Made by a program: the position numbers and the translations under genes. The notes under the pieces were generated by a model. That model saw nothing but the letters and a program-made list of their open reading frames with translations. It was not told the origin of the DNA and searched no databases. Source: Acheta domesticus (lineage: Eukaryota; Arthropoda; Insecta; Orthoptera; Gryllidae). From it: DNA of 64,000 nt. Location: the NCBI GenBank assembly GCA_031308135.1, contig JAHLJT010004567.1, positions 35,874,792 through 35,938,791 on the forward strand, given 5' to 3'. Shown here piece after piece: positions 22,466-34,771 of this stretch; positions within the stretch are counted from its first letter, which is position 1; each line of letters starts with the position of its first letter.

Positions 22466-23465
22466 NNNNNNNNNNNNNNNNNNNNNNNNNNNNNNNNNNN
22501 NNNNNNNNNNNNNNNNNNNNNNNNNNNNNNNNNNNNNNNNNNNNNNNNNNNNNNNNNNNNNNNNNNNNNNNNNNNNNNNNNNNNNNNNNNNNNNNNNNNN
22601 NNNNNNNNNNNNNNNNNNNNNNNNNNNNNNNNNNNNNNNNNNNNNNNNNNNNNNNNNNNNNNNNNNNNNNNNNNNNNNNNNNNNNNNNNNNNNNNNNNNN
22701 NNNNNNNNNNNNNNNNNNNNNNNNNNNNNNNNNNNNNNNNNNNNNNNNNNNNNNNNNNNNNNNNNNNNNNNNNNNNNNNNNNNNNNNNNNNNNNNNNNNN
22801 NNNNNNNNNNNNNNNNNNNNNNNNNNNNNNNNNNNNNNNNNNNNNNNNNNNNNNNNNNNNNNNNNNNNNNNNNNNNNNNNNNNNNNNNNNNNNNNNNNNN
22901 NNNNNNNNNNNNNNNNNNNNNNNNNNNNNNNNNNNNNNNNNNNNNNNNNNNNNNNNNNNNNNNNNNNNNNNNNNNNNNNNNNNNNNNNNNNNNNNNNNNN
23001 NNNNNNNNNNNNNNNNNNNNNNNNNNNNNNNNNNNNNNNNNNNNNNNNNNNNNNNNNNNNNNNNNNNNNNNNNNNNNNNNNNNNNNNNNNNNNNNNNNNN
23101 NNNNNNNNNNNNNNNNNNNNNNNNNNNNNNNNNNNNNNNNNNNNNNNNNNNNNNNNNNNNNNNNNNNNNNNNNNNNNNNNNNNNNNNNNNNNNNNNNNNN
23201 NNNNNNNNNNNNNNNNNNNNNNNNNNNNNNNNNNNNNNNNNNNNNNNNNNNNNNNNNNNNNNNNNNNNNNNNNNNNNNNNNNNNNNNNNNNNNNNNNNNN
23301 NNNNNNNNNNNNNNNNNNNNNNNNNNNNNNNNNNNNNNNNNNNNNNNNNNNNNNNNNNNNNNNNNNNNNNNNNNNNNNNNNNNNNNNNNNNNNNNNNNNN
23401 NNNNNNNNNNNNNNNNNNNNNNNNNNNNNNNNNNNNNNNNNNNNNNNNNNNNNNNNNNNNNNNNN
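22466..23465. other. Assembly gap, 1000 N
   Basis: Exactly 1000 N, a standard placeholder size and not a measured length. It sits precisely between the two copies of the 9.7-kb duplication. Frames running through it are not real proteins. Confidence 0.99.
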
Positions 23466-25504
23466 AATAAACATATAAAACTGCTTAGGTGAGATCAAAC
23501 AATGAGAAACGAGAATGTGCAAGAGAACGGAAGATTCCTGGGCGGTGGACGAAAGAGACACGGATCCAGGTACTGTATGCGCATCGGAGAGACAAATGAA
23601 GAGCGGTAACACGAACAAACGCGGCAGAAGGCATTGAGACTCGATGGCTGTCGGATCGCAGAAGTGATCCAGATTCTATGAGCGAGGTGCAAATTATTAA
23701 TTCGGAAGAAAAGTTATAAGTAGCACAAAATATAAAATGGGTGCGGAAAGGAATAAGATGTCACAACAGGGACTGGACTAAACTGAAATGGAACTTTGAG
23801 GGACGCGGGAGCGACGGCCAAGAATGCTCAGAATTCGTGAAGGGATCCGAAATCGGATATGTAAATTTAAAGTTGTAGAAGACCAGTTTGGCATAAAATT
23901 AAGTTAATTATACAATTAGAATAATAACAGGTCATAGCCATGCATGAAAGGAATGAGTAACGAAAATTTTAAATAACGACAGGGTTGTTATTTTTACTGT
24001 TTTTGGGAGTTGTCATATGAAATACCATGTATGATTTCTTTCTTTTCTTTTTGTGAAGCAGAAAAACCAAAATTGTTATGTTACTTGATTTTTGAAGCAG
24101 GCATTGTATTTATCTTTTTGGTAACAAAGGTTCCCGGATCCCACACAGAAATATCTCTTGCGTAAATATTCGTAACGAGAATCTGTACAGACGGTCTGTC
24201 ACACCCACAAACAAATGAGCTCATGGTAAATCGAACTCGGGCGTAAATAGGGCGATTTCCATGGCAAATAATTAAACAAATATTGAAGAGTAAAGTTAGA
24301 GTCTTAATGTAGTAACAGGAAATCCACCAGACAGGAAAACTATTAAATGTAAACACAAACTGAGGCATCCCGCTTTCTCACTAGCTGGATAACAGAAAGG
24401 AGTAGAAGTCAGCTAGAGCACATGCTTAACAACGGCTTTCTGTCCATTCAACATAGTGTGCAGTGCATTGTACCAGATGCTGGCCATAGGAACTATTTGT
24501 TCACTACCAGAATTACACTAGCAAAGTAAATTTCACAGCCAAAATGATTTAGAGAGTAAAATACTTACATATCGCCAAAAGCTGAATATTAAATATAATA
24601 CTTTATCATACGTATGTAGTAAGTAATAAACATGTATGTAATAAGTAGTAAACAGATAAATTACATGTAATTTTTAAAAATCTTAATTTTGTCACATAAT
24701 TGCAAGTTCATTAACAACAATGAGCATAAGATATAGATCAGCAATAGTCATGGCATTGTAGGGCAAATACATTTCATTTAGATTGGGTAGTTCTTCTATG
24801 TGCAGAGAAGGAAATGAAACTCGTGGCACATTCCTCTGTTATGTGCAATAGCATTGGGTAATTAAAACAATCTCAGCTCAAAAGTTGTGTTTCTCTGATT
24901 AAGCACAACAACAGAAAAGTTGTTTTCTGAGACGCGAAGGTCGTGTTGTGGGCAGGCACGTTCCACTTTAACACCATCGCTCACAGAAACAAGGACACGA
25001 ATTGCCGGCGAAATGGAACTCTATCCTCCCTGCGAATATGGCCGGTGTCTGTATCTTAAACCGGCGCTTCTGTGTCGTTTTTAAACTCGCCTTCAGCCTC
25101 GATCTCCGACCATTTGCGTTATTTACAGCGCAGCGAGGCAAATTGCTCTGAACTAACGGTCTGAAAAATCTCAAAGCGGCCCGGTGCGGACCGAAAATGA
25201 TTACTGCGGCAGCATTCAAATCTTCTTTATTGGCCGGTCTAGTGGCTACGGCTGGCGAGGCAGTATTCAGGAAACGGTAAAGTAGTGGCTGCGGCGAGCG
25301 TCAAACTCTCCGACGACGATTTCATCTGCGAGGTCTGCAAATTGTTGCCCCGCAGGGAGATAAAAATGGTTGCAAATGTAGGAACCTGTATGGTCAAGCA
25401 AAATAAATTTCAGATGCATATAAATTGTTCTTTGGAAGTGCCATGAAGTGTTAAATTAATGAATGATTTTACTGAAAAGCCGGCCTTATGAAAAACACAG
25501 AATC

Positions 25505-25532
25505 TCTCTCTCTCACACACACACACACACAC
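25505..25532. repeat. TC/CA microsatellite, expanded relative to copy 1
   Basis: Short (TC)n(CA)n run. In copy 1 (about 14728-14742) the matching place has a shorter CA tract and different flanking bases, so this is one of the local differences between the two assembly copies. Confidence 0.7.
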
Positions 25533-26034
25533 TTAAGATTAATTATCTTCAATTTCTGAACAGAACCAAGCAAAGACACATTGTACATATTAACGAAAAA
25601 CATGTATACTTTGAGTATGTTTCAAAACAATCTAACGCAAAAATCTACTCAACTTTTAGAAAAAAAATGCATGAGCTTATTTAAAACTGTCTTTGAAGAA
25701 CCAATTCAGTTAAAGAAAAAATTATCTTCAATATTGTATTTGTAGGAATACATCCACGATAACTGAACTTTTTGAAATTTTAAACCATTCAAAGGTTTGA
25801 AGAAAAATTAGACTTGCCACATTTTTTAAATGTTGTTTGGTGTATCCGAGGAAACATTTAATCAAAAAATCAAGAAAGATTTGATAAAAATAAGTTGGGG
25901 CTTCGTTAAAGCTCCCCCTAAAAATGAAAATATCCGCATTTGAAATTTGCTAGGTCTCTACTTCTGCCAGTTCGAAGAGAGAATAAGAACTTGTGGAGAA
26001 AACAATCCTATAAACGCTTTAGGCGCGAGCTTTG

Positions 26035-26577
26035 GTTTGTTGGTTGATTAGTGATTCCGGGCGCATCAGGCTAATACCGAACGTTTAGGGAATATTTTAT
26101 CGCGGGAGATTGCGTGTGATCCTTTCCCCGCTGGATGGCGAGATTCAGCGCCGACCTACCTTCGACTAGCGGGGTTTTCCTTCAACCAGGCATCTCCACC
26201 AGACGGCGGTACCACCCCATCCGGGAAAATCTCTAAGTTCCCGACCGGTCTCCCGACATGTGTGACATGTAAGTGTTAGGCGTGTGTGAGGGGTGAGGAT
26301 AAGACGAGGAATGGGAAGGAATGATCCGCGCGCGGTACGTGGCCCGTTTGCTAGGGTACTGCTCCGGCATTCGCCTAATATTAATCGGAGGACACCACGG
26401 AAAACTACCCAACAGAGCAGCCGGTCGCTAGAATTCCTCTCCCGACAGCGACAGAAGTCAACCTAACTATCTAGTCCATGTCGAAAATCCTGCTAATGTC
26501 GGGATTCGAATCGAGAACCTCTCGGTCAGAGGACACTGCAGTGGTATCAGTTGATGCCCTGAGCCATCTCCTCCCGG
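26035..26577 (-). mobile_element. SINE family A (same insertion as 15242-15774)
   Basis: The same minus-strand insertion seen in the other assembly copy, at the same site, flanked by tttaggcgcgagctttg (26018-26034) and tttaggcactagcgttg (26578-26594). A short block (gcccgtttgctagggtac) kept here is partly lost in copy 1. Confidence 0.85.
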
Positions 26578-26956
26578 TTTAGGCACTAGCGTTGACTAAA
26601 ACCAGATAGACACACTTTCTCCCGTAAATCAAGTTTCCTGTTTGCAAGGATCTACCAAACGTGGATTCTGACTCTACACGGTAGAGAAGTTAGTACATAA
26701 AGTAACAAGAATGATCCACTCTGTTGTTTTTTCTGTCGAAAAACCGTCGTGTTTTTGCCGCAACATTTCAACACTTTTTCTATACTACGTAAGTGTTATG
26801 CATATAGTATGCTTACAACTAGGTGCGGATTTTGAGACCTAAATCATCGCTGAAAATGATCAATAAAATGGCCCTAATGTTTTCAAATGCCCTTAAAGCA
26901 AAGGAAAAGGAAAGAATAATCAAAACTAGATCATATGAACACAACTCACGCACGAG

Positions 26957-27280
26957 TATGGCGGGATTACTAATAGTTTCATCTCCTGACGCTAGTGGCT
27001 CAGAGAAGCTCGTGGCATGGCACGGAGCCGCGAGGCGTGCCACTGCCACCAGTAGGAGATCTTGACACCACTAATGAGTTTTAAAGATAAGAAAGGCTTT
27101 AAAGATAAGAAAAACATTATTAAGGCAAGAAGGCCAATTCCGGACATTACCCTAACTACTACTTCGAAAACCTGTGTAAGAAAATTAAACAGCCAACTTT
27201 TTGACTCTAATGAATGTCTTACTGGCCATACATATATTTTATGGCTTCCCCAAACTAAGCCCTTCACCACACGGCACTGA
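26957..27280 (+). repeat. Dispersed repeat, second assembly copy
   Basis: Counterpart of 16140-16475. The plus-strand frame 27062-27280 keeps the same C-terminal text (RKLNSQLFDSNECLTG ... FTTRH), while upstream small indels change the frame relative to copy 1. Confidence 0.45.
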
Positions 27281-28376
27281 AAATCTCTTACTTAAGTTAT
27301 CGCGAAATCGGTCGAACTAGGCGCTGATAATGGCGCTGATAATCGTTGCAGGAAGATTAAATTCATGCTCACAACGGCTGAATTACAATTTGTGAGCAAT
27401 GAAATCGAAAGGGTTACTCAGGATTCTGTGGAGAACATTAGTTGAATCTTGTAAATAGATGAGAATGCCAGTACCATTCAAATGATATTAAAAATGGATT
27501 AATTAAATCAGCGAAAATGATTTTAAAACATACGTAAAAAGGAAAAAATAACTTTTAAGTCAAAATTTAAGAAAATGCAAAAAACATAAAACTGGGTCAT
27601 TTCCTTCGTCATAACATAAAATTAATGTCTGTACTAAGAGGTATTGTTCTAAAGTGAAAAGAAAGAAGATGACATTTCATTAAAATTCGCCCACTATTTA
27701 TAACCAATATATAAATATATTGGTTTATGTAGTTAAAATTTGAAGCAATATATTTCTGGAAAGCAGTCCAACACCATTTTATGCTTGAGATCCTCGCAGT
27801 AACTAAATGTCCCCGATTTGGAGCAAAGTTGCACTAACGAATTTTCCTTCTCTATCACGCAAAGCATCTATACGACATTGCATCGCTGCCACAGTTCACA
27901 AGAAGGCTTTTCTCTTTACGTTCATGTGCAGGAAACTCACCAGCACGTGCATTCATTCCACCGTAGTGGCATTTCACCCACTTAACGGCGAGCTACAAGT
28001 AGACTCCTCGCTGCAGTTCGTGTCCGCCGTCCAAAAGTGCGATTCCACGCCTTGAAATCGGCCCTGTTTCTCCACAAAACCATACTCCAGCACTTCACAC
28101 ATTTTTGCTTCAAGGACTTTGCAGTAGTAACTGTAAATAGCTTTTCATGATTATGTACATTTCGCGTGGTTCAATGCAATAATTTTAAATCTATGGGCGT
28201 AAATAAATGGTGAAATAGTAAAAGAAGCAGCGCAGTAATCGGTTCTGTGTTTACTGGGAAGTGAACCTTTCTACATTCTAAAACGAGTAGTACGCAGATT
28301 TTAAGGAAGCACACTAGTGGACCCCTACGCTTCATCCCAACATAATTATTTGCTTTCAAACGCAATTACGCCATCC

Positions 28377-28873
28377 GAAGCTTGTATCAAGTTCTGTGTG
28401 TTCACAACAGGATTGAAGTACTTGAAATACGAAATGTTTTTGCTCGAACGAAGAGATTTGAGCATTCGCAACTAATAACACATTTTCAAACAACTTCTGC
28501 TATCCACGTACCCTAAAGCACAATTATGTACTTTCCCATCATACTAGGCCATTTGAAGCTTATCAAGTTCCATTGTGTCCACAACGGGTATGAAGTATTT
28601 AAAATTCGAAAAGCTTTTGCTCGAAACGAGGGATTGAGCATTCGCAACTAATAACACATTTTTCAACGACTTCTGCTATCCACGTACCCCTAAAGCACAA
28701 TTATGTACTTTCCCATTTATTAGGCTATTTGAATCCTGTATCAAGTTGTGTTGTTCACAACGTGTATGAAGTACTTTAAAATTCGAAATGCTTTTGCTCG
28801 AACGAGAGGTTTGAGCATTCGCAACTAATAAAACAAGTTCGAACGACTTCCGCTACCCACGTGCCCTCGTCGT
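28377..28873 (+). repeat. 175-bp tandem repeat, three units
   Basis: Units start at 28377, 28555 and 28731. The third begins like unit 3 of copy 1 (tcaagttgtgttgttcac) and ends like unit 4 (aaaacaagttcgaacgac), so exactly one unit is missing by an exchange between neighbours. Confidence 0.9.
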
Positions 28874-29229
28874 AGCCACAACGACCTCCCACGTTCCGTC
28901 TGCAAGCGCTGGGCGCCGGAGAAAGTCCTTTATTTCGCGTTGGAAAAGAGTGCGGCCCACGCCCGACTCATAAGAGCATTGGAAATCGTTCCCGGAATGC
29001 GTATGCGCGACGCGCATTCCGCCGAAGAAATTTATTTCAGGTGCGTGAAGCATCCGGCACTCAAAAGCACATCAGCGTCGCGCCCGTTGAGGCAGCCGTT
29101 CGCCGGCGGCCCCAAACGGTGGAGAGCGCGTGGGCCGAGTCACACACAGTGCGCCGCAAAGAATGAATTTTTCTCCATGTTTTTAAACTTTCTTGTTCTT
29201 TTTGTACTTCTGTCAATCATCTTGTAATA

Positions 29230-29234
29230 TAGTA

Positions 29235-29294
<60 letters not shown>
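29230..29294. repeat. AAT trinucleotide microsatellite
   Basis: About 20 AAT units, longer than the matching tract at 18581-18634. Confidence 0.9.
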
Positions 29295-32139
29295 GTGTTC
29301 ATAGTAGATTCTTTTGAATATCATTTGTCCCTGTTTTTTGTTCTTCAGCTTCTAGTAACATAGTATCGTCAGAGCACAAAAAGTGACATATATCAAAAAT
29401 AGTTTTTTTTACACTGACACTACTACAAGCGGTTATTTTTAAGTTACACAGAGTACGGAAAAAATTTAATTTTTAGTACACAGTTTTAAATAACCGATGT
29501 TCAAATAAAACAGTGAATGCAACAAAGGAAGCCAAATACTTTACTCTGAGCACGTCACCTACAGCCGAACTTAATCCATGAGATTACGTTAATTCAATTA
29601 AATGAGTTATATATTTGAATTAAAATAAAATGAAATGCAGAAAAGTTTTTCTAAAAATATTGCATGATACACGTTCTAAAAGTGATGTTATTTTGTTTGT
29701 AGGGATTGCGCAACTCGACCTATCGGCCTCCTCTCTAAATCTTGCCCAAAATAAAATTCATTTTTCGCAGTGTATAAATAATTTTTTGCCTCTTGAGAAT
29801 TATTTTATCTGAACAAATCCAGATGTTTCGCCACCAAAGATAAGTGTTTTTTCCTACGTATCAGCTTTTTTTTGTGCATTATCTTTATGAAATGTTTTTA
29901 AAATAAAAATAAACATTTTTTTACCTTATTCAAATCTAATGATTTTTTAGAGTATGTAACTTTTTTCGTGCAGTACCATATACCACGAAATTGATAACTA
30001 TAGAGATTTTATACTTGGCACTTCTGAACAATTTATGAAATGAAGACATATTTCGCCCCAATCTAAATTACAATTATTGTTCAGAAAGATTAAACGTCTT
30101 CAATATCAATTTGTGTATAAATAAAAAATAAATATCTACATTATTAATTTCCAATGCGCACAGAAGCTGAAAGAAAACTAAGCAACCTACGGACATGTGA
30201 GAGGCATGTATGATTGCGTTTGATACCCAGGAACTTCCAAAAATACAAAAATCAAGAAATGATTTCTATTTTGATTGAAAAATGCAAACATTTGAGTGTG
30301 TTATTCGTATATTCCATTACCTAACAGTAACTTTTTTGATATTCTTGGAATGTGTAAACTGTTGTACTGCATTTTAAACAAATTACAGCATTTCTAAAGA
30401 CAGTTTTTAGTAAAATATTTAATTATTGCTGGGGTATTTCAGAATAATTAATTTGTTTTGTTCTGTAATGGGACGGTAGCGCACGTAACAATCTCGGCGT
30501 GTGCGAAAATTATATTTTATTAACGGGGAGTACTGGAAAACGTGATGTCTAGAAACGCGCACTTTTTCGCTACCTGAGCGCCTGAAGGGAGTGCTGGCCG
30601 CCGCTGGGGCGCAGTTCCCTTTGTTCAGAAACCGTTCGACACCCTGGGTATTTCGCCGCGCTGTGTCAGTGCACACCCCGCGTCTTCTCGGAAATTGCAG
30701 TGACGTAGACCGACCCCCGAAGGACGATTTTCAACCGTCGCACCACCTCCCCAATTGGCCGGCACGCATCGCGCGATTCGGCTGCGCCAAGGACAAGAAC
30801 TAGGCGGGGGCGAGACACGTGATCTCGCGATCGAGGGAGTAGTGCGGGGTGAGGTTCGGCCATTCCGATGTGGCGACTCCAGCGCGAGGTTCGGCGTTCT
30901 GATGTGGGCGTTTGCATTGAGAGGTTTGGCCGTTCTGATGTTGGCGACTACAGCGAGAAGGTTGAGCTTTCCGGGGGGGGGGAGAGAGAGAGGCCACGCC
31001 ATCGCCGCCGCGAGGCGCTAGACCGCCGCCAGCACGCATCGCCGTCCTTCGCCACCCGCTCATGTGTCGCCTGAAGGGAGAGTCGGAACACTGTACGAGT
31101 GTGGGGACCTGAATGGACGAAGGAGTGTCCGGACTTGGCCTGAGGGCCGGCCGCCTCTAAAGAATGCGATCGTGGTTTCCGCATTCGGGCGGCGCTTCCG
31201 CGCCGCCGCCGCCGCCGCCGCTGTCGCCAGCTGCCCGCACGGTCCCGGGGTAGGGGAACGCTGCCGCTCCGCCGCCCGACCCACGCCCCCCCTGGCCGAG
31301 GCCGCGCCTGGAGGGGCGGAACGCCCGGGCAATGACCCAGAAGGGTCGGACTTTAAGCTAAGTTAGTTATAAGTTAGGTTAAGATAGTTACTAATTGTCG
31401 GAGGCTCACCACTTTAATTAAAACAAAAAAATAATTAAATCAGAAAGTCAGAAAGAGTGTTTCAATGCCTAATGCATGGAAAAGCCCAGTCACGCATGCG
31501 TCCTGCCCAAGATTTCAGCGGGCGTATGAGTCAACATATGAGTGAGCCAGAAATCTACAGATGAGTCGGGTTCACGCAATGAGGTTGTAACCGCTAAAGC
31601 CGTTTACAACAAGAAAATATCAGTTTTTTCTTCGTAAACGCGTCCTGTTATCTTTTGAGATCAAGTAGTTACAACATTAACCAGGAGAGAACGCCAGGCG
31701 ACGTACGTAGTTTCAAAATAAGCTACCAGGAGCGCTTATCACTAGTACTAGAAGAGGTGATAACGAAATCGGTAGCGGAACGACGCGATCCGACCAATGG
31801 GAATAAAGCAAACGAATATCGGAGAATTAAGAGCAAGAAGAGACCAACTCGGCCATTTTACTGAAAACCAGCGGAACGAGAAGGTACTCTGAACGAACTT
31901 CTGGAACGACGGACCACGCCAGTTCAAGATTTCGACAGTACACAAGCTTTTAGAAAAGGTAACTCATCTTATTATTATGATAATTTATTCATGAGAGGGA
32001 ATGAATAAAATACATGAAACGTGAACAATTTTTAAAAGAAGAATAATTAACAAGATTGATGCTATGAATGAAACGAAAAAAATGTAACGAGTAGCTAATT
32101 GAAATAGAAATGTTACAAGCAATGTGTGATTTATTGCAG

Positions 32140-32322
32140 CTTTTTGTATAAGAATACTTGAACCAGCTCGAATGAAGTTCGATCATTGGACGCTACTGCA
32201 ACGCCGACGCCAACGACGCGAGCCCCGAGGAGAACAGTGCAGTCAACGGGAATTTTTCGTGTTCGAGTTCCTTCCGGACGACCCCGAAAAACTTCAAGGC
32301 TTCCCACGTCGCGGGAGACATC
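32140..32322 (+). other. Candidate exon, second assembly copy (weak)
   Basis: Bounded by ttattgcag on the left and gtgagttcgg on the right. A frame from ATG 32172 runs 54 codons to TAA at 32334. Another frame reading NADANDASPEENSAVNGNF is open but has a stop just upstream. See 21473-21652. Confidence 0.25.
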
Positions 32323-33129
32323 GTGAGTTCGGCTAACCCTTTTCAAGTTAGCGGCAGAAACGTGGGCCAGATGTAGAACGATTTTAGTAGCATATTTTAC
32401 TAGATGGTTAACTGTAATATTGCTTGACTTTAGTCATGAGTTTTTGAATACATATCCGTGTGCCAAATCGAAATACAGTTTCGTTACTGGACGCAGATAT
32501 TTAAAAGGTGTTACTGGAAAATAAATTCAGAAGTAAAGATAGACAATTATTCGATCGATTGACATATTGTGTCGGATGCAAAGCTTAACTGTGTAGCATT
32601 TAACTTAACATTTTTTTTGAAGTTAGAGATCTCATAAGAGTAAATTAACTTAATTTTTGCTTAGAGTTGATAAGACTAGATATTGTAATACCAATAACAG
32701 TATACATTCTAATTGAATCAAGTGAATTTTTAGAACAATTAGAAGATTGATATTTTTTGTATAGGACATGGTATTGATATATCGATTTATGTTATATATG
32801 AATGGTAATACAGGTACAACATTTTGAGTGTGTATTATTGTATGTGTATTTCAGGAAATGTGTGTAGAGATAATCGTGTATTAGTAACGTATTATTGGAA
32901 TTCCGATTCTTGAACCCATTCTTTTGAATTTAATTGGAAGATTTCAAGGCTTTATTTGCAATTAGATTTTTCTTATATTTTGTAACAATTTTTGTTTTTT
33001 CATATCAGATTTAACAGGACATTAATAGTCAATTCATGTTATTTTGATGTACTAATTTTGAGTACAGAATATATATTGTTTGTTGTTATTTTCGTAAAAC
33101 ATACGACAAAAGTGTTCTCAATCTAATCC

Positions 33130-34432
33130 CAGTGTACTAAATCTTGAACCCTTTCCCTTGGAAAGAAAGTCTGCTAGGACCTTCTTATGATGAGTGCGTT
33201 GTGGCTTAACTTAAAAGCCACAATAACGAGTAACAAGGGAGTATTACTCGAGTCACCTGTCTCCTCCCATACGCGAGGTAATTTACCCCAATTGTTGGAC
33301 CAGGCGGTTGCTAGTGGTGGTTACTGCCTCACCTATCGTGCCACCACCAACATTGGGAGGGAGACAAAAAGGCTAGGTGGTGAACAAGTTTCATCCCGCC
33401 GAACTCGATGAGAGAGTGTGCGGGGTGTTACAGTTTCTTAAGCAGTGTAAGTGCTACGTTTTGGAAAACAATTTTATGTGGTTTTATTCAGCAGTACTTT
33501 TTGTGGCCTCTGCATGCCAAATGTTACTTTGTGTAACACCGCCGTGTGTCTGTTAAAAAATTATCTTAAATAACATGACAGGCTACAGAAATCCAATTCG
33601 TAAATAATGCCCAGGGCAGTGATTGAAAGTAAGTACAGGTATTTTAAACAGAACAGACGTTATTTGAAAAACGAATATACATTTCAACTATCTTCCAAAT
33701 TAAATACTCTGCAATATTGCAAGATATTTCGTTTTGTACGAAAGGAAATAAAACTGACACCTCTCAACATCGCAAAGAATCTAAAGTGGTTGAACGGAAA
33801 GGATTGCTGAGCAAGAAAACTAAGATCTCTTGAGTTCCGTCTGAACTCCTGGTATACCAGCTGAAGTTTTGAAATTAACAGTAGTATGACCGAATACTTA
33901 TACGTAGAATGTTACACGTTTAATGACAACAAACTTTAAAAACAATGAGTTGAAGAAAATATCAAAGTCAGTAATATTCTTATATTCAGGGAGATTTCAA
34001 TTTGTAATTTGTCAATATGTTTAAAACTTATTTCTCATAATTTCTCTCGCGTGTATTTCTTCAACTAGAAATGTGTTATTTTAATCTCATTGAAGCTTTG
34101 TGCCTGAAAAATACCAATGCGAATGCGAATGCAAACATGTGTGCTTGATGAAGCCACGCCGGTTTCCCTTTTCATTTCATACTTTTGACCTCTCAGAGTA
34201 AAAATCCATAGAGTATGATATGTTGCACATGAGACTTACAAATAAATTTTTCATTCACAGTTCCAGGAAATATATTGACAATTATGTATAATTTCAAAAT
34301 TGAGATACAGAAGGATAAATAACATTTATTCTAGTTATTAAAATACTACGAAAACACGAAAATGACAACTTTAATTTGCTTTGTACCTAATTCTAGAAAA
34401 ATTGTTAATTTAAGGATAGTTTGAATCGATAA
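33130..34432. other. Unrecognised DNA after the duplicated block
   Basis: First unique sequence of the right contig. A short inverted repeat (gtggctt / aagccac) lies near 33199-33222. No gene or named repeat. Confidence 0.4.
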
Positions 34433-34444
34433 TATTACACGAAT

Positions 34445-34759
34445 ATAGTATGTAAGTACTTTGGTGGCAATAGCCTCCGACGAAGGCTTGGCCTACTAGC
34501 GGCATCCCGGCCTTGCGGCCATGGGTTACAGCGTAGTTGGCAGCGTAGTTACAGCGTGGTTGGCACATAGACATCCCTAGCAGTATTCCGAACTTCTCAA
34601 CCTGAGAAGTGAGTTTTCTCATCGTCACACAGGGACGTTACGTTTGCATTGCGACACTTTATACTGGGACATTGCAAGGAAAACACCCACCTTGCCCGAC
34701 CGGGAATCGGACCCGGGGTCGCGACATGGAAAGCTAGTACGCCGACCAAACGCGAAGGG
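34445..34759 (-). mobile_element. SINE family B with perfect 12-bp target duplication
   Basis: 315-bp minus-strand element flanked by tattacacgaat at 34433-34444 and 34760-34771. On the minus strand it starts with a tRNA-like region whose B box is ggtccgattcc (complement of 34703-34713), followed by ccttgcaatgtcccag and gagaaaactcacttctcagg blocks. A second, older copy lies at 48313-48598. The perfect target duplication shows a relatively recent insertion. Confidence 0.9.
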
Positions 34760-34771
34760 TATTACACGAAT

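Larger units (their letters stand above)
23466..33129 (+). repeat. Copy 2 of the 9.7-kb direct duplication (start of right contig)
   Basis: Colinear with 12656-22465. It starts at the first base after the gap and its match ends at 33129 (atctaatcc), which is where copy 1 meets the gap. Many differences are 1-nt indels in homopolymers, typical of noisy long-read consensus, so ORF breaks here should not be over-read. It is 146 bp shorter overall, mainly through one missing 175-bp tandem unit. Confidence 0.95.

Noticed and set aside
22371..23618. Two ORFs of 355-415 codons across the middle of the window
   Set aside because: Most of their length is the 1000-N gap, so there is no sequence evidence.
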